Source of the DNA: an uncultured Clostridia bacterium
GTDB taxonomy: Bacteria > Bacillota > Clostridia > Oscillospirales > Ruminococcaceae
Assembly (NCBI GenBank): GCA_937893735.1
Contig: CALBGD010000317.1
Location: forward strand, 1 to 5,282
Direction of reading: 5' to 3'
Length of the DNA stretch: 5,282 nucleotides
Shown piece after piece: positions 1 through 5,282 of this stretch. Every line of letters begins with the position of its first letter. The stretch's first letter is position 1. Made by a program: the position numbers and the translations under genes. Under the pieces are notes generated by a model. That model was given only the letters and a program-made list of their open reading frames with translations. It was not told where the DNA came from and did no database searches.

Positions 1-1
1 A

Positions 2-103
2 CTCAGCACCACTGGCAGAGATACGGACGTTTCCGAGGAATTTGACGTGATCTCCAGACTGACTGATGTGATAATATCCGAGCTTGACCCACCATCTGAG
101 TAA
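2..103 (+). CDS. C-terminal end of an unidentified protein (partial)
   Basis: An open frame enters from the left edge and runs 33 codons to a TAA stop. The visible tail is acidic and polar (it contains SEEFDVISRL and ends ELDPPSE), with an amphipathic helix-like stretch before the end and no hydrophobic segment, so it reads as the C-terminus of a soluble protein. The start and all diagnostic domains lie outside the window, so I assign no function. It has the same orientation as the following GH95 gene. However, no terminator is seen between them and two strong promoters begin inside or right after its last codons, so the downstream gene probably has its own transcription start. Codon choice looks normal for the window. 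That the frame is coding is inferred from its being open with reasonable composition; it is short, so confidence is moderate. Confidence 0.55.
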   Translation, partial: LSTTGRDTDVSEEFDVISRLTDVIISELDPPSE

Positions 104-112
104 CAATATAAT
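84..112 (+). promoter_or_regulatory. Upstream sigma-A promoter P1 of the GH95 gene
   Basis: TTGACC at 84-89 (5 of 6 to the -35 consensus), an exact 17-bp spacer, and a perfect TATAAT at 107-112. The predicted start is near 119. The -35 box lies within the last codons of the preceding gene. The last T of its -10 box is also the first T of the downstream promoter's -35 box, so RNA polymerase could not occupy both at once. Assignment is by motif only. Confidence 0.55.
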
Positions 113-140
113 TGACAATTTACCAGAAACATGGTATAAT
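112..140 (+). promoter_or_regulatory. Main sigma-A promoter P2 of the GH95 gene (perfect consensus, extended -10)
   Basis: TTGACA at 112-117, a 17-bp spacer, and TATAAT at 135-140 preceded by TG at 132-133 (an extended -10, TGnTATAAT). Both hexamers and the spacing match the consensus exactly. The predicted transcription start is about 146-148, giving a leader of roughly 40 nt before the ATG. The -35 hexamer lies inside a small palindrome (AATTG-A-CAATT, 110-120). Such a strong promoter on a sugar-catabolism gene would normally be held down by a repressor. Confidence 0.8.
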
Positions 141-145
141 TTGAA

Positions 146-172
146 ATGTATCAGATTTATCCATTGATACAT
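146..172 (+). promoter_or_regulatory. Candidate operator or leader hairpin at the GH95 transcription start
   Basis: A perfect inverted repeat: ATGTATCA (146-153), an 11-nt spacer, then TGATACAT (165-172). It starts at the predicted +1 of P2 and ends 1 nt before the GH95 ribosome binding site. As DNA, the arm centres are 19 bp apart, about two helical turns, which would suit a dimeric repressor blocking initiation. As RNA, it would form an 8-bp hairpin at the extreme 5' end of the message, beside the ribosome binding site. The repeat is directly visible; its role is inferred, and no regulator gene is present in the window. Confidence 0.55.
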
Positions 173-173
173 G

Positions 174-179
174 AAAGGA
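174..179 (+). promoter_or_regulatory. Ribosome binding site that fixes the GH95 start
   Basis: AAAGGA lies 6 nt upstream of the ATG at 186. The in-frame ATG at 171 overlaps this site and sits in the inverted repeat, so it has no proper ribosome binding site of its own. This makes 186 the better start and removes five residues (MKGTK) from the longest reading. Confidence 0.75.
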
Positions 180-185
180 ACTAAA

Positions 186-2468
186 ATGAGCAAGACCAAC
201 CAGATATTTTTTGACGAACCCGGTGATTTCAGCCTGTGGGAGCAGACCTGCCTCCCGATAGGCAACGGCTATATGGGCGCAAGTATGTTCGGCGGAATAA
301 AAACCGAACGCGTTGTGCTGAACGAAAAGACATTCTGGGCAGGCGGTCCCTGCGCTAACCGCCCCGACTACTACGGTGGAAACCACCGCGGCCGCTATAA
401 ATATGTGAAACAGGTTCAGGAATACCTCGCAGCGGGAGAAAACAAAAAAGCCGAGGAGCTCCTTCCCATGCTCACCGGAGACGGAGATTTCGGCAGCTAC
501 CTGCTTCTCTGCGATATGGTTCTGGATTTCGACCTCCCCGATGAAAACGTAACGGGATACCGCAGAACTCTCGACCTCGACAAGTCACTTTATTCATGCG
601 AATTCTCCTGCGGCGGAGTGAAGTTCAGCCGTGAAGCTTTCGCAAGCTACCCTGCAAGAATTATCGCGTTCAAATTCAGTTCCTCTGCGAAGGGTGCGCT
701 CAATTTTACCCTTTCTCTTGACAAAACCCACAACGGCACAATTACAGCTGACAACAGCACGCTTATATGCTCAGGCACAGCCGAGGACAACGGAATGCGC
801 TATGACGCAAGATTCCGCGCATTCTCTGACGGAACTGTTGCCCCTGATGGCGAAAAGCTGCGCATTTTCGGCGCTTCCGAGGCTGTTATATACTTCTGTG
901 CCGCGACCGACTACGATATGAAGTTCCCGAAATACCGCACGGAGACCGCACCGTCTTCTGTCACCAAGCCGCTGCTCCACACAGCAGAAAGGCTCGGCTG
1001 GGACGCACTTTACGAAGAACACTACTCTGATTATTCCGCGATGTTCAGCCGCGTTACACTCACGCTCGGCGACAGCGAAAAGGAGCTTCCGGCGGACGAA
1101 CTGCTGGAAGCCTACCGCGCCGGAGACCGCGCTGCCATGAACCGTCTCGAGACACTATATTTCAGCTATGGAAGATATCTGCTGATATCCTCTTCAAGAG
1201 CCGGATCGCTGCCCGCAAACCTTCAGGGCGTGTGGAACGAGAGCAATACCCCGCCATGGTGCTGCGATTACCACATCAACGTAAACCTCCAGATGAACTA
1301 CTGGGGAGCATACAACACGAACCTCGCTGAAACAGTGCCTCCGCTGACGGATTTCCTTGACTCCCTGCGCGAGCCGGGACGTATCACTGCCAAGGAATAT
1401 TATGGAATCGAAAGCATTTCTGAGAAGCCCGAAAACGGCTGGACAGCGCACACACAGTGCTCACCGTTCGGCTGGACGGCTCCCGGCTGGGAATTCTACT
1501 GGGGCTGGTCTACGGCGGCTGTCGCATGGCTCATGCAGAACATCTGGGAGCACTACGAATTCACCGGCAACAAGGACTATCTCCGCGACAAGATCTATCC
1601 CATCATGCGCGAAAGCGTGCAGTTCTATGTTCAGTGGCTCATCTACGACAAGAAGCAGGACAGAATGGTGTCCTCGCCCACATATTCGCCTGAGCACGGA
1701 CCCGCGACCATCGGCAATACATACGAGCAGAGCCTCATTGAGCAGCTCTTCATCGACTTCCTGAAAGCCTCCGCAGAACTCAATACCGACCCGGAGCTTG
1801 CAGGAAAAGTCCGCGAAATACTGCCCATGCTCAAGCCCTACCATATCGGAAAGACCGGGCTTCTCAAGGAGTGGTATGAGGAGGACGAGCCGGATTTCGA
1901 CCGCAGCAAGGTCCAGAAGAATCACCGCCACATATCCCACCTGATGGGACTTTATCCTGGAAAGCAGATAAATCACTCGCGTCCTGAGCTCATGAAGGCG
2001 GCCATCGCCACAATGAACGACCGCGGCGACGAATCCACCGGCTGGGCAAGAGCCTACAAGATAAACCTCTGGGCAAGGACCGGCGACGGAAACCGTACCT
2101 ACAAGCTCCTCCGGGGTCTGCTTGAAAGCTGCACGTTCAGAAATCTGTGGGATTTCCACCCGCCTTTCCAGATAGACGGCAACTTCGGCGCCTCCGCAGG
2201 TATCGCTGAAATGCTGCTGCAAAGCCACGAGGGAGCCATCGTACTCCTCCCCGCCCTGCCAGACGACTGGCAGGCAGGCAAGTTCACCGGAATGTGTGCC
2301 CGAGGCGGATTCGTTGTTGACGCTGCATGGGAAAACGGTAAAGTTACCAAGCTCCGGATCATGCCAAAGCTTGGCGGTAAATGCACTGTTAAAATTCCTG
2401 CCAGGGACGGTATTCACGAAATGCTGCTCGAAACCAAAAAGGGCAAGGCGATTGAATTCAACTATTGA
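186..2468 (+). CDS. GH95 family alpha-L-fucosidase, cytoplasmic
   Basis: A 760-aa glycoside hydrolase family 95 enzyme, predicted to remove terminal alpha-L-fucose (typically alpha-1,2-linked) by inversion. Order: N-terminal beta-sandwich (about 1-240) with the family signature [15 protein letters not shown] at 23-37 and [11 protein letters not shown] at 45-55; helical linker (about 255-285); (alpha/alpha)6 barrel to about 640; C-terminal beta domain from about 687 (LLPALPDDW). By motif comparison with Bifidobacterium bifidum AfcA, the catalytic residues are N365 and N367 (in [13 protein letters not shown], 361-373), general acid E503 (SPEHG) and D664 (QIDGNFG). H363 fits a fucosidase; as I recall, the family's alpha-L-galactosidase has Thr there. 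Other family blocks are [13 protein letters not shown] (580-592) and [13 protein letters not shown] (619-631). Length is normal and the frame is intact. There is no signal peptide, so it probably acts on imported oligosaccharides; no transporter or fucose pathway gene is nearby. Family call very secure, exact linkage inferred. Confidence 0.95.
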   Translation: MSKTNQIFFDEPGDFSLWEQTCLPIGNGYMGASMFGGIKTERVVLNEKTFWAGGPCANRPDYYGGNHRGRYKYVKQVQEYLAAGENKKAEELLPMLTGDGDFGSYLLLCDMVLDFDLPDENVTGYRRTLDLDKSLYSCEFSCGGVKFSREAFASYPARIIAFKFSSSAKGALNFTLSLDKTHNGTITADNSTLICSGTAEDNGMRYDARFRAFSDGTVAPDGEKLRIFGASEAVIYFCAATDYDMKFPKYRTETAPSSVTKPLLHTAERLGWDALYEEHYSDYSAMFSRVTLTLGDSEKELPADELLEAYRAGDRAAMNRLETLYFSYGRYLLISSSRAGSLPANLQGVWNESNTPPWCCDYHINVNLQMNYWGAYNTNLAETVPPLTDFLDSLREPGRITAKEYYGIESISEKPENGWTAHTQCSPFGWTAPGWEFYWGWSTAAVAWLMQNIWEHYEFTGNKDYLRDKIYPIMRESVQFYVQWLIYDKKQDRMVSSPTYSPEHGPATIGNTYEQSLIEQLFIDFLKASAELNTDPELAGKVREILPMLKPYHIGKTGLLKEWYEEDEPDFDRSKVQKNHRHISHLMGLYPGKQINHSRPELMKAAIATMNDRGDESTGWARAYKINLWARTGDGNRTYKLLRGLLESCTFRNLWDFHPPFQIDGNFGASAGIAEMLLQSHEGAIVLLPALPDDWQAGKFTGMCARGGFVVDAAWENGKVTKLRIMPKLGGKCTVKIPARDGIHEMLLETKKGKAIEFNY

Positions 2469-2475
2469 CGTTGAC

Positions 2476-2507
2476 ACGGGCAGGATGGCTTACTACATTC
2501 TGTCCGT
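2476..2507 (+). other. 12-bp RNA hairpin in the GH95 3' untranslated region
   Basis: ACGGGCAGGATG (2476-2487) pairs with CATTCTGTCCGT (2496-2507) across an 8-nt loop (GCTTACTA), starting 8 nt after the GH95 stop. The stem is continuous in plus-strand RNA with two G-U pairs; in minus-strand RNA these would be A-C mismatches, so the structure fits the GH95 message. It is followed by AAATTATTATG rather than a U-tract, so it is not a classical intrinsic terminator. It may protect the 3' end or terminate without a U-run. Confidence 0.5.
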
Positions 2508-2519
2508 AAATTATTATGC

Positions 2520-2537
2520 AAAAAAACTGGATTTTTT
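2520..2537 (+). terminator. Weak AT-only hairpin, possible terminator of GH95
   Basis: Seven A (2520-2526), the short loop CTGGA, then six T (2532-2537). On its own it is a weak stem without G-C pairs, but it lies 12 nt beyond the stable hairpin and supplies a U-run. The two together could end the GH95 transcript. Low confidence because the stable stem and the U-run are not adjacent. Confidence 0.25.
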
Positions 2538-2569
2538 ATGTTAACCCCCTTTATTTTATTTCAAATATA

Positions 2570-2578
2570 TGTTATAAT
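2570..2578 (+). promoter_or_regulatory. Extended -10 promoter of the two-gene operon
   Basis: TG at 2570-2571, one base, then TATAAT at 2573-2578: a perfect extended -10. The -35 position at 17-bp spacing reads TTTATT (2550-2555), a poor match, which extended -10 promoters tolerate. The predicted start is near 2585, giving a leader of about 68 nt. A second TATAAT at 2595-2600 has no usable -35. The promoter sits in one arm of a dyad (2572-2599). Confidence 0.6.
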
Positions 2579-2599
2579 AAACGCAGAGCGTTTTTATAA
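2572..2599. promoter_or_regulatory. Imperfect dyad over the operon promoter: operator or GH95 terminator
   Basis: AAACGC (2579-2584), loop AGA, GCGTTT (2588-2593) is a perfect 6-bp core. Bulging out T2578 extends the stem by TTATAA (2572-2577) with TTATAA (2594-2599), for 12 bp in all. The core followed by a T-run (five T at 2591-2595) resembles an intrinsic terminator for transcripts arriving from GH95. Because it also covers the -10 box and predicted +1 of the next operon, it could instead be an operator. The dyad is visible; choosing between the two needs data. Confidence 0.4.
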
Positions 2600-2608
2600 T
2601 ATAACTTA

Positions 2609-2647
2609 GCCCTCATTCATGGACGAAACGAGGGCAGCCCGGAGGGT
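2609..2647 (+). promoter_or_regulatory. Leader with two exclusive pairings around the ribosome binding site
   Basis: GCCCTC (2609-2614) can pair perfectly with GAGGGC (2630-2635), with TTC/GAA (2616-2618 with 2625-2627) adding three inner pairs. The same GCCCTC can instead pair with GAGGGT (2642-2647, one G-U), which contains most of the ribosome binding site GGAGGG (2641-2646). One fold leaves the ribosome binding site free and the other hides it. The ribosome binding site itself is strong and 6 nt from the ATG. Pairings are read from sequence; a switching role is inferred. Confidence 0.4.
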
Positions 2648-2652
2648 AGATT

Positions 2653-3516
2653 ATGGCTTTCTGCGATTTTAAGCCGGTCAGAGTTTATGACGACGGCAGC
2701 AGTATAACTTATGTCATTGGTGAGGTATTTGCCGTTTATGGCAGCGCCCCTGTCCCGGTGATTTACAGCTGGGATCAGGTACAGAGCGTCATTGAGGACA
2801 GGCGTAGTCTCACTATTAAGACCGAACACTGCGATTTTGTTATCCCCAAGAATCAATTTGCAAACTCGGATGACTATTTTCGCGCAATAGCGATAATAGA
2901 ATACTTCCAGAAATCAGGAGGTTTCGTTTATGAGCATCAGCGGCGTATTCTTCCGCTGAAAAGCGACTACATAGAGACCGACCCCGGCCGCGACTGCTAC
3001 ACCGGGACCTGCGAGATCGATGAGAATGACGCGGCTTCCACCTTTGTCATGCTGATGAATTACAAGCTGATAAAGGTGCTCTGGCTGCTCGCAATAATCA
3101 TGATGCTGGTCATATTCTTAGGGCTTCATCTGATTTTCGGGATAACCCGCGAAAATATTCTGTACTTTATTCCGATATCAGTTATCGGCGGAGGTATAGT
3201 CACATTGCTGATTTATCTGATATGCTACCTCAATGCGCGCAGAAAATACACTGCGGCGGCTGGCTGCGATCCTGCGTCTCAGGAGCTGATAACATTCACC
3301 ATCAGTCCTCTGGGATTTTCAGCGTGCGAGACCTGCCTATACGACGGTCAGGAGCTTATCCCCTGGAACAGCTTTGATTACTTCATAGAATCTGATAAAA
3401 TGTTTGTCCTTTTCAAGGACGGCACGGCTTCCGTGTTCATTCCTAAAAGCGCGTTCGAAAAAAAGAGTCTTGGTGGGATTTACGACATAATCTCGCTCAG
3501 GCTTGAGCAGAGATAA
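2653..3516 (+). CDS. Membrane protein with two YcxB-like domains flanking a two-helix hairpin
   Basis: A 287-aa integral membrane protein. Two hydrophobic helices at about 139-163 and 170-194 are joined by a very short loop. Basic residues K138 and K141 before the first, and RRK at 196-198 after the second, place both ends in the cytoplasm. The C-terminal part (about 211-285, with ITF, LIPW, a hydrophobic strand and FIPKSAF) matches the YcxB-like domain, a small PH-like fold of unknown function known in Firmicutes. The N-terminal part (about 16-88) repeats it: ITY, IYSW, VIPKNQF, then a helix, with W40 matching W238. The usual YcxB-like protein, as I know the family, is about 170 aa with one such domain, so this one is enlarged by an extra N-terminal copy. 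The start is fixed by GGAGGG 6 nt upstream. It is the first gene of an operon with the next gene, 15 bp away. Function unknown; the C-terminal call is fairly secure and the N-terminal one is from my own alignment. Confidence 0.75.
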   Translation: MAFCDFKPVRVYDDGSSITYVIGEVFAVYGSAPVPVIYSWDQVQSVIEDRRSLTIKTEHCDFVIPKNQFANSDDYFRAIAIIEYFQKSGGFVYEHQRRILPLKSDYIETDPGRDCYTGTCEIDENDAASTFVMLMNYKLIKVLWLLAIIMMLVIFLGLHLIFGITRENILYFIPISVIGGGIVTLLIYLICYLNARRKYTAAAGCDPASQELITFTISPLGFSACETCLYDGQELIPWNSFDYFIESDKMFVLFKDGTASVFIPKSAFEKKSLGGIYDIISLRLEQR

Positions 3517-3522
3517 GGGAGG
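3517..3522 (+). promoter_or_regulatory. Ribosome binding site supporting a GTG start
   Basis: GGGAGG directly follows the preceding stop codon and lies 9 nt before GTG at 3532. The next in-frame ATG would be codon 83, far from any such site, so GTG is the supported start. The tight spacing indicates one transcript for both genes. Confidence 0.75.
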
Positions 3523-3531
3523 TTTGACAAA

Positions 3532-4977
3532 GTGGGCGTTGAAATAAAAAGCGAACACATTGATATAAACGGAAATTCCGTCCTGCTCGTTTCAGTGCGT
3601 GGGGGCAGCGCCGTTATCGGTACCTGCTCCGCAGGCTACGGAGCGAAACGCGGAGACACATCAGCGCAGACAAGACTGTTCTATATCGGAAACAACCCTG
3701 CAATTGAGATTCTCTGCCCGAACCACGGCAGCAAGAATTCCGACAAGCTGATATCACTGTGCGGCGGATACTCGTTCATGGACGAAGATATCCATGACAA
3801 GCTCTCGGAGTGCCTTACAAGGCTGAACCGCGGCGATTCGCTCACCGCTGGACTGCACGATGTTTTTGCGCTTCTCCCTGAGGGAGTTTATACTGTCTAC
3901 ATAAGCGACTACTACCCCACGGACGGAACGGGCAACTTCTTCTGGGGCGCGTATAACCTCACGCATGAGATACACGGCACCGCCGAGCACAACCGCACTA
4001 TCGGTCAGGAAAAGACATACCGTCCCTGCTTCCTGATACCCGGAAATCCACTTGATACCTACGACCCCAAGATACTCAGCACTACCGGTGAAGCGGTCAA
4101 GTCGCGGACTATACAGGGTATCGTGTACCATTTGTCCGGATTGCACTCTGTGCTTTTAAAGGGACACCACGGCGCAGTTTCCTGCGTTGACAAGAAGCTG
4201 CCGTTCAGGTGCGCTGTCATCGAAAAGGTGACCGAGCCCTATACAGATATGTTTATTCCGCCTGTTGCGGATTCTCCGGCACCGGTAGAAAACACAGAGG
4301 CTCCCGCTGCGGACGCCCAGGAAAATGCAGAGCAGGAACCCGCACCGAAGCCCCAGCCGAAGCCCGTTGAAATCCCGGAGCCGGAAGGTATCACAGGATT
4401 CCGCAGTGCTTCCACAAAGATACCGCTGGAATTCATGCCGCATGATATGCTTAAGCTTATCGTAGAAACGCGCACGGAATACAAACCCGATCACTACAAG
4501 TCGCTTGTAAAGAAGCTCAATTCTGTTCGGAAAAAGACGTTCAGCAACAAGCTGATAGCCCGTCCTGTTCTTGAAGCGTGTGAGCAGATGCCCGATTGTG
4601 AGATGATGGAATCCGTCTTTGCAGTACAAAAACTGACTCAGCAGCAGCTTGACACGCTCCTCGCAGGAGAGACCGAGTGCAATGGCGAGATAATCATTTC
4701 ACCAAACTTCTACTCCAGTATAGTAACTGCCTGCAACTTCCTGCAATATTCAAACCCGAAGAAGTTCATAGACTTCGCATTGAATATACTTGACAATCCC
4801 GAGCTTAATGCAACGCACGAGTACATTGCGAACCGCATTTCGCGCGTTACCAGCAAGGAGGTTTACTCCTACTTCAAGAATGTCGCCGCCAACCGCGAAA
4901 CGGCAGAAGAAAAGCTGCTTCCTATCGCCGAAAAATACATAACCTACTACGAAAAGCAGCAGAACAACCAACAGTAA
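3532..4977 (+). CDS. Uncharacterised cytoplasmic two-domain protein with a proline-rich linker
   Basis: A 481-aa protein I do not recognise, starting at GTG. Residues 1 to about 240 form a mixed, probably beta-rich domain with several Gly/Cys/His-containing stretches (CSAGYG 32-37, CPNHG 62-66, KGHHGAVSC 210-218); a metal or active site is possible but no known motif is present. Residues about 243-286 are a low-complexity Pro/Ala/Glu linker (for example APKPQPKPVEIPEPEG, 271-286). Residues about 290-475 look entirely helical with many charged side chains, ending in a Gln/Asn-rich tail. There is no signal peptide or membrane segment, so it should be cytoplasmic. It lies 15 bp after the YcxB-like membrane protein and shares its transcript, which suggests, but does not show, that the two work together at the membrane. 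A strong terminator follows the stop. Coding status is very secure from length, ribosome binding site and codon use; function is unknown. Confidence 0.85.
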   Translation: MGVEIKSEHIDINGNSVLLVSVRGGSAVIGTCSAGYGAKRGDTSAQTRLFYIGNNPAIEILCPNHGSKNSDKLISLCGGYSFMDEDIHDKLSECLTRLNRGDSLTAGLHDVFALLPEGVYTVYISDYYPTDGTGNFFWGAYNLTHEIHGTAEHNRTIGQEKTYRPCFLIPGNPLDTYDPKILSTTGEAVKSRTIQGIVYHLSGLHSVLLKGHHGAVSCVDKKLPFRCAVIEKVTEPYTDMFIPPVADSPAPVENTEAPAADAQENAEQEPAPKPQPKPVEIPEPEGITGFRSASTKIPLEFMPHDMLKLIVETRTEYKPDHYKSLVKKLNSVRKKTFSNKLIARPVLEACEQMPDCEMMESVFAVQKLTQQQLDTLLAGETECNGEIIISPNFYSSIVTACNFLQYSNPKKFIDFALNILDNPELNATHEYIANRISRVTSKEVYSYFKNVAANRETAEEKLLPIAEKYITYYEKQQNNQQ

Positions 4978-4981
4978 AATT

Positions 4982-5007
4982 AAAGGAGGCCTTTTACAGC
5001 CTCCTTT
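4982..5007. terminator. Intrinsic terminator, probably bidirectional
   Basis: AAAGGAGGC (4982-4990) pairs perfectly with GCCTCCTTT (4999-5007) across an 8-nt loop. On the plus strand TTTGTTTTATTTT follows; on the minus strand the stem is followed by an A/T stretch reading TTTAATTTTA. It begins 5 nt after the operon's stop codon and lies 3 nt beyond the stop codon of the convergent dUTPase gene, so it can serve both. Confidence 0.9.
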
Positions 5008-5010
5008 GTT

Positions 5011-5282
5011 TTATTTTGTAGTGGAGCCAAACCCGCCGTTTCTTGTGCCGTCTGCGTCGTCGTCAACGGTAATTCCATACTCTGTGAATATTCCCTGCGC
5101 GAAGCCTGTGCCTGCGGCGATCTCAAGCGTCTTGCCCTCGTTGGAGTCGTTTGTTATCTTAATGAAGATGTGACCCTCGTTGTCGGAATCAGAATAGTCG
5201 CTGTCGATTATTCCGACAGTGTTGTTGAGCTGAAGACGGTACTTGAAGCCAAGCCCGCTTCTCGGGTAGATTTTCAGAACCC
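5011..5282 (-). CDS. dut: dUTP diphosphatase (dUTPase), C-terminal part
   Basis: The last 89 residues of a trimeric dUTPase, which hydrolyses dUTP to dUMP and pyrophosphate, keeping uracil out of DNA and supplying dUMP for thymidylate synthesis. Visible motifs, numbered from the first full codon: motif 2 PRSGLG (6-11), motif 3 NTVGIIDSDY (20-29, with the catalytic Asp and the uracil-stacking Tyr), motif 4 GFAQGIF (59-65), and the C-terminal phosphate-covering motif 5 RNGGFGST (80-87). Motif 1 and the start lie beyond the right edge. The loop after motif 3 (SDSDNEG, 30-36) and the one before motif 5 (VDDDADGT, 72-79) are longer and more acidic than in E. coli Dut; I associate this form with Clostridia and their phages. 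No phage genes are seen here, so a chromosomal housekeeping copy is more likely. It is convergent with the operon and shares its terminator. Confidence 0.93.
   Translation of the reverse strand, partial: VLKIYPRSGLGFKYRLQLNNTVGIIDSDYSDSDNEGHIFIKITNDSNEGKTLEIAAGTGFAQGIFTEYGITVDDDADGTRNGGFGSTTK

Noticed and set aside
171..185. Upstream in-frame ATG as the GH95 start
   Set aside because: This ATG overlaps the ribosome binding site for the ATG at 186 and lies within the inverted repeat, with no binding site of its own.
120..386. An 88-codon minus-strand open frame over the GH95 start
   Set aside because: It runs across the GH95 promoter and N-terminal signature and its product is compositionally odd; best read as a chance frame.
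1461..2477. A 338-codon open frame on the minus strand inside the GH95 gene
   Set aside because: It is fully antisense to a gene with intact catalytic motifs, its translation resembles no protein, and its length is explained by the codon pattern of the sense gene.
2471..2499. TTGACA-17-TACATT, a possible promoter just after the GH95 stop
   Set aside because: The -10 matches only 4 of 6, and the same bases form the 12-bp hairpin, which explains them better. No gene or convincing small RNA follows before the operon promoter.
2485..2544. Short open frame of 19 codons (begins MAYYIL) in the gap
   Set aside because: No ribosome binding site at the right distance, and its start lies within the hairpin stem.
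2618..2635. GACGAAAC in the operon leader, resembling part of a hammerhead ribozyme core
   Set aside because: The required CTGATGA segment and three-stem layout are absent.
2619..2672. Short open frame of 17 codons (begins MDETRA) overlapping the start of the YcxB-like gene
   Set aside because: No ribosome binding site before its ATG; a leader peptide cannot be excluded but nothing supports it.
3754..4629. Minus-strand open frames of 130 and 157 codons opposite the 481-aa protein
   Set aside because: They overlap a better supported coding frame with a ribosome binding site; the translations are Arg/Cys-rich shadows.
5011..5282. A dUTPase as a sign of a prophage
   Set aside because: No other phage-type gene is in view, and the neighbours look chromosomal.

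Overview
The window looks like a chromosomal piece of a gut or rumen Clostridia-type Firmicute, most likely Ruminococcus or a relative in the Oscillospiraceae. This is inferred from strong GGAGG-type ribosome binding sites, consensus sigma-A promoters in AT-rich gaps, a GTG start, and a dUTPase of the kind I associate with that group. No tRNA, rRNA, CRISPR array, insertion sequence or attachment site is visible.

Layout, left to right: (1) the last 33 codons of an unidentified plus-strand gene; (2) a compact control region with two overlapping near-consensus promoters and an 8-bp inverted repeat at the predicted transcription start; (3) a complete cytoplasmic family GH95 glycoside hydrolase of 760 aa, predicted to be an alpha-L-fucosidase, with all expected catalytic residues; (4) a 184-bp gap holding a 12-bp RNA-type hairpin just after the GH95 stop, an AT hairpin, an extended -10 promoter lying in a dyad, and a leader that can fold in two exclusive ways around the next ribosome binding site; (5) a two-gene operon, consisting of a membrane protein with two YcxB-like domains on either side of a two-helix membrane hairpin, followed 15 bp later by a 481-aa two-domain protein I do not recognise; (6) a strong terminator that can work in both directions; (7) the C-terminal 89 residues of a trimeric dUTPase (dut) on the minus strand, convergent with the operon.

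Functionally there are three separate units. The GH95 gene appears to be a single-gene, tightly controlled sugar-catabolism unit: its strong promoter would be expected to need a repressor, and the inverted repeat at +1 is the obvious site. The two-gene operon has no known function; its layout suggests a membrane anchor with cytoplasmic PH-like domains paired with a soluble partner. The dUTPase is housekeeping. The points most worth a second look are the internal duplication in the membrane protein, the unknown two-domain partner, and the RNA and operator structures in the two control regions.
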